Origin: Nocardia acidivorans NBRC 108247
GTDB taxonomy: Bacteria > Actinomycetota > Actinomycetes > Mycobacteriales > Mycobacteriaceae
Direction: 5' to 3'
Length of the DNA stretch: 64,000 nt
NCBI RefSeq assembly: GCF_001625085.1
Contig: NZ_BDAW01000027.1
Location: forward strand, 1 to 64,000
Shown piece after piece: positions 7,637 through 16,206 of this stretch (position 1 is its first letter; every line of letters begins with the position of its first letter). Both the position numbers and the translations under genes were made by a program. The notes beneath the pieces were generated by a model. That model made no database searches and was not told the DNA's origin. It saw only the letters and a list, made by a program, of their open reading frames with translations.

Positions 7637-7846
7637 CTATTCGATGCCGAGGGTGACCTCGGTCGACTTGATCAGGACCTTGACCTGGGTCCCCTCGGCC
7701 AGACCGAGGTCGTCCACGGCATCGCGGGTGATAGAGGAGGTGATCTCATCACCCCCGTTGAGCCGGATACGCACAACGGCCATGGCCTCGCCGCGCGTTA
7801 CCGAAATGACCGTGCCGTCGAGTTGATTACGGGTGCTCAGTCGCAT
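7637..7846 (-). CDS. mop: Molbindin-type molybdopterin/molybdate-binding protein (TOBE domain)
   Basis: A 69-residue single TOBE (Mop) domain: MRLSTRNQLDGTVISVTRGE, then MAVVRIRLNGGDEITSSITRDAVDDLGL, then VKVLIKSTEVTLGIE. The opening S-x-R-N-Q-L-x-G-x-V and the ending V-x-x-x-I-K-S-T-E-V are the family signature. Such proteins bind molybdate or tungstate oxyanions as oligomers and store or buffer them in the cytosol. The frame is open upstream, but homology begins at this ATG. No molybdate transporter gene is adjacent. Confidence 0.88.
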   Translation of the reverse strand: MRLSTRNQLDGTVISVTRGEAMAVVRIRLNGGDEITSSITRDAVDDLGLAEGTQVKVLIKSTEVTLGIE

Positions 7847-7997
7847 AGCCGGGAGCCTACGCAGCGGTGAAACCGATCGCCGGTATTTGCCGACCGAGGC
7901 CCGAGTGGCATTTCGGCAACATATGAGCATCGGCGGCGCGGACGGGGGGCATGATGTGGTGATCGCAAGGGATTCGGCCAACGACGGGAGGCACTTC

Positions 7998-8432
7998 GTG
8001 TTCGGTCGCTCCATTACCGCACCACTGTTCGCGCTGGCGGGAACGCTCGGCTGCAGCGGCCTCGTCGCCGCGACCGCGACCGCGCAGTCACCCGCTTCCA
8101 TCAGCGTCGATTCCGCGCTGACCTATCGGATGACCACGCTGGCCATCGGCGGCAGCGCCGACTGCTCGGGCGGCGGCACCGCCGGAATCCAGGTCGTCGA
8201 CGGTTCGCTGGAGCAGATGTTCTCCGGCGGCATCGGCGGCCCGATCGCGATCACGCTGGACGGACCGGTCCGGATCGACTGCGATGGCATCGCGCACCCC
8301 TGGTACGGCAACCTCATAGCACCCGGCCGGGCGCTGCCGAAAGACTCCGGCGGAATGCTCACCGTCAACCTCTCCCAGGGCTCGACGGTCATCGCCACCA
8401 CGGGATCGCGACCGATTCATATCGTGAGCTGA
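7998..8432 (+). CDS. Secreted hypothetical protein
   Basis: A 144-residue protein with a Sec signal peptide (FGRSITAPLFALAGTLGC, then a hydrophobic alanine-rich stretch ending TATAQ), so cleavage near residue 29 is likely. The mature part contains SADCSGGGTAGIQVVDG and RIDCDGIAHPWYGN, with two cysteines that could form a disulfide, and looks like a small beta-rich domain. The GTG at 7998 is chosen because GGGAGG lies 6 bases upstream. I do not recognise a named family. The 3' end overlaps the convergent truncated YCII gene by 16 bases. Confidence 0.68.
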   Translation: MFGRSITAPLFALAGTLGCSGLVAATATAQSPASISVDSALTYRMTTLAIGGSADCSGGGTAGIQVVDGSLEQMFSGGIGGPIAITLDGPVRIDCDGIAHPWYGNLIAPGRALPKDSGGMLTVNLSQGSTVIATTGSRPIHIVS

Positions 8433-8563
8433 CCTGGACGCTCGAGCGCCCGGCGGGCCGCCCGGACGGCCGAGATCTCCTCCGGTGTCCACTTCTCCAT
8501 GGGCACGTCATTGACCGCGCTCGGCGCGCCGCGATAGTGCTCGAGCAGCAGGTACTTCGCCAT
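8417..8563 (-). pseudogene. Truncated YCII/DGPF-domain gene
   Basis: The N-terminus MAKYLLLEHYRGAPSAVNDV, followed by PMEKWTPEEISA, is typical of YCII-related (DGPF-type) proteins of 110-140 residues. Here the frame diverges after WTPEEISA and stops at 48 residues, so most of the ferredoxin-like fold is missing. A good ribosome site (AGGAGA) and ATG are kept. The 3' portion was evidently lost where the convergent secreted-protein gene now ends. Probably non-functional. Confidence 0.68.
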
Positions 8564-8688
8564 GATGTCTTCTCCTGAGTGCCGGGTGCGATCCGGTTCC
8601 GGGCCGCTTCTACTACGAGGACGGAGCCGATCCGGAGTTCTCGACATCCGGGGCCGGAATATTTCGAGTGACCACCGCGCGCTGCCCG

Positions 8689-9240
8689 TCAGGCGATCCG
8701 GCCGCGGCGCTGATGCCAGGGGTGCAGCACCCAGACCGCCGCGAAGAGGCCGGCGAAGGCGGTGCCCGCGATGGCGGCGGGTATCGGCCCGGCGACCGTA
8801 TCGAATATCAGCACCGCGGTACCGATCAATGCCAGGCCCAGTAATCCGAGGCCCGCTATCGCGTAGCGGTGCGCCGCGGTCACCACATTCTCGATTCGAT
8901 GTCGCCGGAACAGGATTCGATGCGCGGCCACCGGTGCGATCAGGCAGACCGTGGCCGCGATGGAGGCGGTGACCACCGCGAGATAGAGCACCCGCATCGC
9001 ACCCGAGAGCACTTGAAAGCGATTCTGGAAGGGGAGCGTGAGCAGAAATCCGGTCAGGAGCTGCACGCCCGTCTCCACGACGCGCAATTCCTGAATCAGA
9101 CTGCTCCAATTGCGGTCCAGCCGTTCGATTCCCGTCTCATGCCGCCCGTCGGCCACGCAGTCCGCGCAGAGCCAGCGCTCGCTCTCGGGTACGGCGGGCT
9201 CCTGGCCGGGTCCGAGGTGCCGCGCCCAGGTCTCGGACAC
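8689..9240 (-). CDS. DUF6328-family membrane protein
   Basis: A 183-residue protein with a charged N-terminus (residues 1-60, including ERLDRNWSSLIQELRVVETGVQ) and about four transmembrane segments: LLTGFLLTLPF, VLYLAVVTASIAATVCLIAPVA, YAIAGLGLLGLALIGTAVLIF and IAGTAFAGLFAAVWVLHP. The E-L-R-V-x-x-T-G-V-Q-x-L-x-x-F-L-L-x-x-P-F-x-x-R-F pattern matches the DUF6328 family. Function unknown. The GTG at 9240 follows GGGAGAG. It is divergent from moxR. Confidence 0.75.
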   Translation of the reverse strand: MSETWARHLGPGQEPAVPESERWLCADCVADGRHETGIERLDRNWSSLIQELRVVETGVQLLTGFLLTLPFQNRFQVLSGAMRVLYLAVVTASIAATVCLIAPVAAHRILFRRHRIENVVTAAHRYAIAGLGLLGLALIGTAVLIFDTVAGPIPAAIAGTAFAGLFAAVWVLHPWHQRRGRIA

Positions 9241-9521
9241 GATGCTCTCCCTTCGTTGCTCACTATGTGCCGCATACCCGCTCGGACGCGCACGACACTC
9301 GCGTGAGCCCCGCGACGCGCACTGGGAACTCACTGTGGAAATGCTGAGATTCGGGTCGAATACCCAGGTCGCCCGGGTGTGGACGGCAGGATCGAACGAA
9401 ATTCGCGATCCGCCCGCGACGCGACTTGCCCCTCGCACCCCAACCGGGTGCGGCGAACGCGCCGGATACCTGGAATAGTTGGGGCGGAACGCACAGGACC
9501 AATGCGAAAGCGGGGATTTTG

Positions 9522-10745
9522 GTGACTTCGACTGATGGTGTGAGCGGAGTGAGTACGGTGAAGGACGCGCCGCCGCCGAACACCCTCGAGCGCGATGTCC
9601 AGACCCTGGAAAAGGCGATCTACGAAGTCAAACGGGTGATCGTCGGGCAGGATCGGCTGGTCGAACGGCTGCTGGTAGGTGTGCTCGCGCGCGGCCATGT
9701 GTTGCTCGAGGGTGTGCCCGGTATCGCCAAGACCCTGGCCGTGGAGACCTTCGCAAAGGTGGTGGGCGGCAGCTTCTCCCGCGTGCAGTTCACCCCCGAC
9801 CTGGTGCCCACCGACCTCGTCGGTACCCGTATCTATCGGCAGGGCCGTGAGGAGTTCGATACCGAACTCGGCCCGGTGGTCGCGAACTTCGTACTCGCGG
9901 ACGAGATCAACCGCGCACCCGCCAAGGTGCAGTCGGCGCTGCTCGAGGTGATGGCCGAGCGGCACGTCTCCATCGGCGGCAAGACCTATCCGATGCCGAA
10001 TCCGTTCCTGGTCATGGCGACTCAGAACCCCATCGAGAGCGAAGGCGTGTACCCGCTGCCCGAGGCGCAGCGCGACCGCTTCCTGTTCAAGGTGGTCGTG
10101 GACTACCCCTCCGTCGAGGAGGAGCGCGAGATCATCTACCGGATGGGCGTCACCCCGCCCGAGGCCAAGCCGGTGCTGGATCCGGACGAGGTGGTACGCC
10201 TGCAGAAGGTCGCCGCCAATACCTTCGTCCATCACGCGCTGGTGGATTACGTGGTCCGGGTCATCGCCGCCACCCGCAAGCCCGCCGATTTCGGTATGCA
10301 CGATGTCGCAGGCTGGATCTCCTACGGCGCTTCGCCGCGCGCGAGCCTGGGCATCATCGCCGCCGCGCGTGCGGTGGCGCTGATCCGCGGCCGCGATTAC
10401 GTGGTCCCGCAGGATGTGGTCGAGGTGATTCCGGATGTGCTGCGGCATCGCCTGGTGCTCTCGTACGATGCGCTCGCCGACGAGGTGTCGCCCGATGACG
10501 TGATCAAGCGCGTCCTGCAGACCGTCGGTCTGCCGCAGGTGGCCCCGCAGGCCGTCGCCCCGGGTGGCGCGCCCGCGCCGATGCCCGCCGCGCCGCCGGT
10601 CATGGGTCCGCACGGCCAGCAGTCCGCGCCCGGCATTCCGCAGCCGCCGCAGGGCCAGCAGGGTATTCCGCAGCCGCCGCAGGGGATGCCGCAGGCCCCC
10701 AACGGTCAGGTGCAAGGGGTTCCCGGCCAGCCGCAGCCCAAGTGA
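9522..10745 (+). CDS. moxR: MoxR-family AAA+ ATPase
   Basis: A MoxR AAA+ ATPase of the MoxR1 type found beside mycolate genes in Mycobacterium. Walker A is in HVLLEGVPGIAKTLA, Walker B is in NFVLADEINRAPAK, sensor 1 is in FLVMATQNPIESEG and sensor 2 in PSPRASLG-like GASPRASLGII. MoxR ATPases act as chaperones with VWA-domain partners, and the next two genes encode the usual DUF58 and VWA partners. The last 80 residues are a low-complexity Pro/Gln/Gly tail with repeats of GIPQPPQG. The GTG at 9522 has GGGGA 6 bases upstream; a second GTG lies six codons later. The stop overlaps the next start (GTGA). Confidence 0.92.
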   Translation: MTSTDGVSGVSTVKDAPPPNTLERDVQTLEKAIYEVKRVIVGQDRLVERLLVGVLARGHVLLEGVPGIAKTLAVETFAKVVGGSFSRVQFTPDLVPTDLVGTRIYRQGREEFDTELGPVVANFVLADEINRAPAKVQSALLEVMAERHVSIGGKTYPMPNPFLVMATQNPIESEGVYPLPEAQRDRFLFKVVVDYPSVEEEREIIYRMGVTPPEAKPVLDPDEVVRLQKVAANTFVHHALVDYVVRVIAATRKPADFGMHDVAGWISYGASPRASLGIIAAARAVALIRGRDYVVPQDVVEVIPDVLRHRLVLSYDALADEVSPDDVIKRVLQTVGLPQVAPQAVAPGGAPAPMPAAPPVMGPHGQQSAPGIPQPPQGQQGIPQPPQGMPQAPNGQVQGVPGQPQPK

Positions 10746-11746
10746 GGCGGGCCTCGGATTCGGTTGCGCCCGTGACGATCTCAAATCCCAGCGGCTCCTC
10801 GCACGCCCCACCCTCGTTCCGGCAGGGCGAACTGACGGACCCGCGTCTGGCGGCGGCGTTGAAGACCCTCGAACTCACCGTGCGCCGACGTCTGGACGGC
10901 GTCCTGCACGGTGATCACCTCGGTCTCATCCCGGGACCGGGTTCCGATGCCGGTGATGCGCGCATATATCAGCCGGGTGATGATGTGCGCCAGATGGATT
11001 GGTCGGTCACCGCCCGCACCACGCACGCGCACGTCCGCCAGACCATCGCCGACCGCGAGTTGGAGACCTGGCTGGTGGTGGACCTGTCCGCCAGCCTCGA
11101 CTTCGGCACCGCCTTGTGCGAGAAGCGCGATCTGGCGGTGGCGGCCGCGGCGGCGGTCACCCATCTGACCAGTGGCGGCGGCAATCGCATCGGCGCGGTC
11201 ATCGCCAATGGTGAAGAGCTGGTTCGCATTCCGGCCCGCAGCGGCCGGGTGCACGCGCAGACCATGCTGCGCAAGATCGCGACCACCCCGCACGCCCGCG
11301 ACGGCGTTCGCGGCGATTTGCAGGGCGCGATCGAATCGCTGCGCAGGCCGCAGCGCAAACGCGGTCTCGCCGTGGTCATTTCCGATTTCCTCGGTGATAT
11401 CGATTGGCAGCGGTCGCTGCGCGCCATCTCGGGCCGGCACGATCTGCTCGCGGTCGAGGTGCTCGATCCACGCGATATCGAACTGCCCGAACTCGGTGAT
11501 GTGGTGTTGCACGATCCCGAGACGGGTCGCACCCGCGAATTCAGCGTCACCGCCACACTGCGCGCCGATTACGCGAAGGCCGCGCAGCGCCACCGCGGGC
11601 AGGTGGAATCGGCGCTGCGCAGTTGTGGCGCGCCGGTGATGGAATTGCGTACCGATCGGGACTGGATCACCGATGTGGTCAGGTTCGTGTCCACCCGGCG
11701 CCATACCTTCGGCGCCTCGAATGCGGGACGGGTGCCGCGACAGTGA
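10742..11746 (+). CDS. DUF58-domain protein, MoxR partner
   Basis: A 334-residue cytosolic DUF58 protein. The core motif GLIPGPGSDAGDARIYQPGDDVRQMDW ends in the family signature P-G-D-D-V-R-x-I/M-D-W, followed by a VWA-like half (WLVVDLSASLDFG; LAVVISDFLGDIDW). It starts on a GTG overlapping the moxR stop and ends on a GTGA overlap with the VWA gene, so the three are translationally coupled. Together they form the conserved MoxR/DUF58/VWA module thought to mature or assemble envelope or redox complexes. Confidence 0.9.
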   Translation: MRRASDSVAPVTISNPSGSSHAPPSFRQGELTDPRLAAALKTLELTVRRRLDGVLHGDHLGLIPGPGSDAGDARIYQPGDDVRQMDWSVTARTTHAHVRQTIADRELETWLVVDLSASLDFGTALCEKRDLAVAAAAAVTHLTSGGGNRIGAVIANGEELVRIPARSGRVHAQTMLRKIATTPHARDGVRGDLQGAIESLRRPQRKRGLAVVISDFLGDIDWQRSLRAISGRHDLLAVEVLDPRDIELPELGDVVLHDPETGRTREFSVTATLRADYAKAAQRHRGQVESALRSCGAPVMELRTDRDWITDVVRFVSTRRHTFGASNAGRVPRQ

Positions 11747-12747
11747 GCCTTTCGAATTTCACCCATCAATGGTGGCTGGGTTTCCTGGCCGTGGTGGCGA
11801 TTATCGCGCTGATCTATGTGCTGGTGCAGCGGCGTCGGCGCAGGCATGTGCTGCGTTTCTCCAATATGGAGATGCTGGAGAAGGTCGCGCCGAGTCAGCC
11901 CGGTTGGTTCCGGCACGCGCCGGTGGCGCTCATGCTGGTCGGCCTGATTCTGCTGACCTTCGCCGCCGCCGGTCCGACCGCCGCGAAGAAGGTGGCGCGC
12001 AATCGCGCGACCGTCATTCTGGTGATCGACGTCTCGCTGTCCATGGAGGCGACCGATGTGCCGCCGAGTCGAATTCAGGTGGCCAAGAAGGCCGCCAGGG
12101 AATTCGCGGACGGACTCACCCCGGGAATCAATCTGGGTCTGGTCACCTTCGCGGGGACCGCGTCGGTGCAGATGTCGCCGACCACCAATCGCGAGGCCGT
12201 CAAGGCGGCCATCGACAATATGAAGCTGGCCGAGCGCACCGCCACCGGTGAAGGGATCTTGACGGCTCTACAGTCGATCGACACCTTGGCCTCGGTGCTC
12301 GGTGGCGCCGAAACTCCGCCGCCCGCACGGATTGTGCTCATGTCCGACGGTAAGCAGACCGTGCCGGACGATAAGGACGTCGACAATCCCCGCCACGGTT
12401 TCACCGCCGCGCGACTGGCGAAGGAGAAGGGCGTCCCGGTGTCGACGATCTCGTTCGGCACCACCTGGGGCACCGTCGAGATTCCGGATCAGGACGGCAA
12501 AGGCTCACAGCGCGTACGGGTTCCGGTCGATGACGATTCCCTGCGCGAGATCGCCAAGCTGTCCGGCGGCGATTTCTACACCGCCTCCAGCCTGGAAGAG
12601 CTGACCCAGGTCTACGACACCCTCGAACAGCAAATCGGGTACGAGATGACGATGGGCGATGCCAGCCGGCCGTGGTTGCTGCTGGGCCTGGTGGTGACCG
12701 CCGCAGGCGTGGTGACCGCGCTGCTCTATCGTCAGCGTCTGCCGTAA
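11743..12747 (+). CDS. VWA-domain membrane protein (BatA-like), MoxR partner
   Basis: A 334-residue membrane protein with two N-terminal transmembrane segments (WWLGFLAVVAIIALIYVLVQ and VALMLVGLILLTFAAAG), a von Willebrand A domain and a final transmembrane helix (WLLLGLVVTAAGVVTALLY). The MIDAS motif is ILVIDVSLSMEATDV (D-x-S-x-S), with the conserved TGEGILTAL threonine and the LMSDGK aspartate. It is the third gene of the moxR operon and corresponds in order and size to the M. tuberculosis cluster. It probably binds Mg2+-dependent partners at the membrane under control of MoxR. Confidence 0.9.
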   Translation: MSLSNFTHQWWLGFLAVVAIIALIYVLVQRRRRRHVLRFSNMEMLEKVAPSQPGWFRHAPVALMLVGLILLTFAAAGPTAAKKVARNRATVILVIDVSLSMEATDVPPSRIQVAKKAAREFADGLTPGINLGLVTFAGTASVQMSPTTNREAVKAAIDNMKLAERTATGEGILTALQSIDTLASVLGGAETPPPARIVLMSDGKQTVPDDKDVDNPRHGFTAARLAKEKGVPVSTISFGTTWGTVEIPDQDGKGSQRVRVPVDDDSLREIAKLSGGDFYTASSLEELTQVYDTLEQQIGYEMTMGDASRPWLLLGLVVTAAGVVTALLYRQRLP

Positions 12748-12783
12748 ATCGGTACCGCGCGCCGAGTCCCGAACACGAACAGA

Positions 12784-12796
12784 TAGGTTTCCCTCT
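12784..12796 (+). promoter_or_regulatory. Leaderless-type -10 element before fabG1
   Basis: TAGGTT (12784-12789) fits the actinobacterial -10 consensus TANNNT and is followed after 7 bases by the fabG1 ATG, which itself lacks a Shine-Dalgarno sequence (the gap is TCCCTCT). This is the usual layout of a leaderless transcript. From memory, a very similar GATAGGTT precedes fabG1 of M. tuberculosis at nearly the same distance. Confidence 0.55.
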
Positions 12797-13516
12797 ATGT
12801 CGAACATCACATCCCGATCGGTACTGGTGACCGGCGGTAACCGCGGCATCGGTCTCGCGGTGGCTCAGCGCCTGCTCGCCGACGGACACAAGGTGGCCGT
12901 CACCCATCGCGGGTCGGGCGTGCCCGAAGGGCTCTTCGGCGTGAAATGCGATGTGACCGATAGCGAGTCCGTCGATCGCGCCTTCACCGAGGTCGAGGCG
13001 CATCAGGGTCCGGTCGAGGTCATCGTCGCCAATGCGGGCATCGTGGAGCACGCGCTGTTCATGCGCATGAGCGAGGACACCTTCACCAAGGTCATCGACG
13101 CCAACCTCACCGGTGCGTGGCGAGTGGCCCAGCGCGCCAACCGCAATATGCTCAAGGGCCGCTGGGGCCGGGTGATCTTCCTGGGCTCGGTGATCGGCCA
13201 GGCGGGCGGTCCCGGTCAGGTCAACTACGCGGCGGCCAAGGCAGGTCTGGTCGGTATGGCGCGCGCCATCACCCGTGAGGTCGGCAAGCGCAATATCACC
13301 GCGAATGTGGTCGCCCCCGGCCTCATCGACACCGATATGACCCGTGAGGACATGACCCCCGAGATGCGCGAGAAGGCACTCGAATTCATTCCCGCCGGTC
13401 GCATCGGCCAGGCCGAGGACGTCGCCGCGGCGATCAGCTTCCTCGCTTCGGACGACGCGTCCTACATCTCCGGTGCCATTATCCCCGTCGACGGCGGAAT
13501 GGGCATGGGCCACTGA
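12797..13516 (+). CDS. fabG1: 3-oxoacyl-ACP reductase FabG1/MabA
   Basis: A short-chain dehydrogenase that reduces beta-ketoacyl-ACP with NADPH in the type II fatty acid/mycolate elongation system. The cofactor loop is TGGNRGIG (residues 12-19), NAG is at 79-81, and the catalytic serine, tyrosine and lysine are Ser131, Tyr144 and Lys148 (NYAAAK). It ends PVDGGMGMGH, identical in style to mycobacterial MabA. The N-terminus is shorter than in M. tuberculosis. It is first in the fabG1-inhA-hemH operon. Confidence 0.96.
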   Translation: MSNITSRSVLVTGGNRGIGLAVAQRLLADGHKVAVTHRGSGVPEGLFGVKCDVTDSESVDRAFTEVEAHQGPVEVIVANAGIVEHALFMRMSEDTFTKVIDANLTGAWRVAQRANRNMLKGRWGRVIFLGSVIGQAGGPGQVNYAAAKAGLVGMARAITREVGKRNITANVVAPGLIDTDMTREDMTPEMREKALEFIPAGRIGQAEDVAAAISFLASDDASYISGAIIPVDGGMGMGH

Positions 13517-13600
13517 GCTTGTCGCTGTAAGACACTGTGCTCGGCTCGACCCCGAACGCACCGACTCCCAGAACTTTGAACGAGGAGAACCGAACAACCC

Positions 13601-14437
13601 ATGAGTGGATTGCTTGCTGGCAAGACCGTGCTCATCACCGGCATCATCACCGATTCCTCCATCGCCTTCCACGCGGCCGCGGTCGCGCAGGAGCAGGGCG
13701 CGAAGGTGATCATCACCGGTATTCCGGAGCGGCTGCGGCTGATCGACCGGATCGCCAAGCGGCTGCCGCAGGAGGTTCCCCCCGCCATCGGCCTCGATGT
13801 CACCAATGAGGAGAACCTGGGCGAGCTGGCCGACAAGGTCCGCGAGCTGGCTCCCGAGGGCATCGACGGTGTGCTGCACTCCATCGCGTTCGCACCGCGC
13901 ACCCTGATGGGTCCCGAGGCCATGCCGTTCCTGGACGGTCCGGGCCCGGATGCCGCCAAGGCGTTCGAGATCTCGGCCTGGTCGTACGCCTCGCTGGCGC
14001 GCGCGGTCCTCCCGGTCATGAACGAGGGCGGCTCCATCGTGGGCATGGACTTCGATCCGCGCACCGCCATGCCGTACTACAACTGGATGGGTGTGGCCAA
14101 GGCCGCGCTCGAGTCGGTGAACCGGTATGTGGCGCGAGAGGTGGGCGAGGCCAAGCGCATTCGCTCCAACCTGATCGCCGCGGGCCCGATCAAGACCCTG
14201 GCCGCCAAGGCCATCGCGGGCACCGCCACCGATGACGCGAAGCAGCTGAATATGCTCAACACCTACTGGGACGGCGCGTCGCCGATCGGCTGGGATGTCG
14301 ACGACCCGACCGTGGTGGCCAAGTCCGTGGTGACCATGCTGTCCGACTGGCTGCCGGGCACCACCGGTTCCATCATCTACGTCGACGGCGGTGCCAGCCA
14401 CAACACCTGGTTCCCCGCCGACGGTTTCAACAACTGA
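13601..14437 (+). CDS. inhA: Enoyl-ACP reductase InhA
   Basis: NADH-dependent trans-2-enoyl-ACP reductase, the target of activated isoniazid in mycobacteria. The nucleotide-binding segment is GIITDSSIAFH (residues 14-24), Ser94 is conserved in LHSIAFAP, Phe151 follows in GMDFDP, and the catalytic Tyr-x6-Lys is Tyr160/Lys167 in PYYNWMGVAKAAL. At 278 residues it is slightly longer than the M. tuberculosis enzyme because of a C-terminal extension (SHNTWFPADGFNN). GAGGAGA precedes the ATG. It is the second gene of the fabG1 operon, after an 84-base gap. Confidence 0.96.
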   Translation: MSGLLAGKTVLITGIITDSSIAFHAAAVAQEQGAKVIITGIPERLRLIDRIAKRLPQEVPPAIGLDVTNEENLGELADKVRELAPEGIDGVLHSIAFAPRTLMGPEAMPFLDGPGPDAAKAFEISAWSYASLARAVLPVMNEGGSIVGMDFDPRTAMPYYNWMGVAKAALESVNRYVAREVGEAKRIRSNLIAAGPIKTLAAKAIAGTATDDAKQLNMLNTYWDGASPIGWDVDDPTVVAKSVVTMLSDWLPGTTGSIIYVDGGASHNTWFPADGFNN

Positions 14438-14453
14438 GCTGAAGGAGTTGGCC

Positions 14454-15521
14454 GTGGCCGCGGATGCCGCTGCTGAACAAGTGGATGCGCTGCTACTGCT
14501 GTCCTTCGGCGGTCCCGAGCGCCCCGAAGACGTGATGCCGTTCCTGGAGAACGTCACCCGGGGCCGGGGCGTACCGCCCGAGCGTCTCGCCGAGGTCGCG
14601 GAACACTATCTGCACTTCGGCGGGGTCTCGCCGATCAATGCGCTGAACCTCGACATCATCAAGGCGGTCGAGGCCGAATTCGCCGCGCGCGGAATCGATT
14701 TGCCGGTGTACTTCGGCAACCGGAATTGGCATCCGATGGTGGAGGACACCGTCGAGGGGATGCGGGTGGACGGAATCCGTTCCGCCCTGGTGTTTCCCAC
14801 CTCCGCGTGGGGCGGGTACTCCGGATGTCTGCAGTACCACGAGGACATCGCGCGGGCGCGGGCCGATGTGGCCAATGCGCCCGATCTGGTGAAACTGCGC
14901 CAGTATTTCGATCACCCGCTGCTGATCGAGTCGGTGACGGACGGGATTCGCGCGGCCGTGGCCTCGCTGCCCGCCGATCGGCGGGAGGGTACGCGGCTGG
15001 TGTTCACCGCGCACTCCATTCCGGTCTCCGCCGACAATGCCTCCGGTCCGCCGGGGGAGCAGCGGCTGTACAGCCGTCAGGTCGCCGAAGCCTCTCGATT
15101 GGCCGCCGCCGCAACCGGTTTCGAGGACTACGACCTGGTGTGGCAGTCCCGCTCGGGTCCGCCGCAGGTGCCGTGGCTGGAGCCCGATATCGTCGATCAC
15201 CTGGATTCGCTTGCGGCACAGGGCGTGAACTCCGTCGTGGTGTGCCCGATCGGATTCGTCTCCGATCATCTCGAGGTGATCTGGGATCTGGACAACGAGG
15301 CGAAACAGCGTGCCGCCGAACTCGGTATGGCCTTCGCGCGCGCCGCGACCGCCGGTGGTGACGCCCGCTTCGCGCGCATGGTGGTCGACCTCGTGCAGGA
15401 ACGACTCACCGGAGCCGAACCGGTCAAACTGAGCGATATGCCCAGTCTGGGTTGCACTCTCAATGGCGCATCCTGTGTCCCCGGATGCTGTGCTCTGCCT
15501 CCACGCCCCACCACGCACTGA
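14454..15521 (+). CDS. hemH: Ferrochelatase (coproporphyrin ferrochelatase type)
   Basis: A 355-residue enzyme that inserts Fe2+ into the porphyrin; in actinobacteria the substrate is coproporphyrin III (CpfC in newer naming). The core motifs are LLLLSFGGPERPEDVMPFLENV, YFGNRNWHP, FTAHSIP (catalytic histidine) and CPIGFVSDHLEV. Cys125 in SGCLQY and the C-terminal cysteines 334, 341, 345 and 346 (GCTLNGASCVPGCC) match the [2Fe-2S] ligands known in actinobacterial ferrochelatases. The GTG at 14454 has GAAGGAG upstream, 16 bases after the inhA stop. Confidence 0.94.
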   Translation: MAADAAAEQVDALLLLSFGGPERPEDVMPFLENVTRGRGVPPERLAEVAEHYLHFGGVSPINALNLDIIKAVEAEFAARGIDLPVYFGNRNWHPMVEDTVEGMRVDGIRSALVFPTSAWGGYSGCLQYHEDIARARADVANAPDLVKLRQYFDHPLLIESVTDGIRAAVASLPADRREGTRLVFTAHSIPVSADNASGPPGEQRLYSRQVAEASRLAAAATGFEDYDLVWQSRSGPPQVPWLEPDIVDHLDSLAAQGVNSVVVCPIGFVSDHLEVIWDLDNEAKQRAAELGMAFARAATAGGDARFARMVVDLVQERLTGAEPVKLSDMPSLGCTLNGASCVPGCCALPPRPTTH

Positions 15522-15580
15522 CCAGGTAACGCCCCGTGATCCCGGGCCATTCCTTCCCGTCACCCCGGTGCATCCCCTCC

Positions 15581-15615
15581 CGTCATCCCGGCGTGCCTGT
15601 GGCCGGGATCCACAC
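15581..15615 (+). repeat. REP-like palindromic repeat, partial copy
   Basis: CGTCATCCCGGC and GGCCGGGATCCACAC flank an 8-base loop; both arms are identical to the left half of the longer element at 52129-52218, while the loops differ. ATCCCGGC pairs with GCCGGGAT over 8 bases (15585-15592 with 15602-15609). It lies 60 bases after the hemH stop and could also terminate that operon. Degenerate related sequence (GTCACCCCGGTG) precedes it. Confidence 0.75.
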
Positions 15616-15668
15616 GGGCACTGGCGAGTCGGGGAATATGTCGCCGCCTCGCATGCTTGGATTCGGTC

Positions 15669-16181
15669 ATGACAAGTGCTGATTTGCTGGTCGACGCCTT
15701 CGGTCGGGTCAAGGAGAATGTGCACGGCGCGGTCGAAGGGCTGACCGTCGCGGAGCTGTCCGAGCAGGTGGAGCCGGGCGCGAACTCGATCGCCTGGCTG
15801 ATCTGGCATCTGACCCGGGTCCAGGACGATCACATCGCCGATGTCGCGGGCCTGGAACAGGTCTGGACCGCGCAGGGGTGGGCCAAACGTTTCGACCTCG
15901 TCTTCGATGACGCCGCAACGGGATACGGGCAGGACGCCGCCGAGGCGGCCGCGCTGTCCGGTGTCTCGGCGGAGCTGCTGCTCGGCTACTACGACGCCGT
16001 GCACGAGCAGACCCTGGAATACGTCTCCGGTCTGGTGGACGCCGATCTCCCGCGCATTGTGGACACCCGCTGGGATCCGCCGGTGACCCTGGGCGTGCGC
16101 CTGATCAGCGTGGTGGACGACGATATTCAGCACTCCGGTCAGGCCGCGTTCGTCCGCGGCGTCCTGTTGCGTCGCCGCTGA
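15669..16181 (+). CDS. DinB/DUF664-family metalloprotein
   Basis: A 170-residue four-helix DinB-like protein. The metal-binding histidines are in IAWLIWHLTRVQDDHIADV and in the C-terminal DDDIQHSGQAAFVRG, in the order typical of DUF664 and mycothiol-dependent S-transferases. These enzymes may transfer mycothiol or isomerise thiol adducts; the substrate is unknown. The ATG at 15669 begins the domain (TSADLLVDAFGRVKE); an upstream TTG adds four residues. It stands alone between the repeat and a small membrane gene. Confidence 0.78.
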   Translation: MTSADLLVDAFGRVKENVHGAVEGLTVAELSEQVEPGANSIAWLIWHLTRVQDDHIADVAGLEQVWTAQGWAKRFDLVFDDAATGYGQDAAEAAALSGVSAELLLGYYDAVHEQTLEYVSGLVDADLPRIVDTRWDPPVTLGVRLISVVDDDIQHSGQAAFVRGVLLRRR

Positions 16182-16206
16182 CCCCCTCACCGCCCGCGAT
16201 GGCGCG

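Noticed and set aside
10590..10740. Repetitive GC-rich DNA as a possible CRISPR or VNTR
   Set aside because: It encodes the Pro/Gln/Gly tail of MoxR with imperfect in-frame repeats; no spacer-repeat structure.
12505..14557. Long minus-strand frames opposite the VWA, fabG1 and inhA genes
   Set aside because: Antisense shadows typical of high-GC coding DNA; the plus-strand genes are unambiguous.
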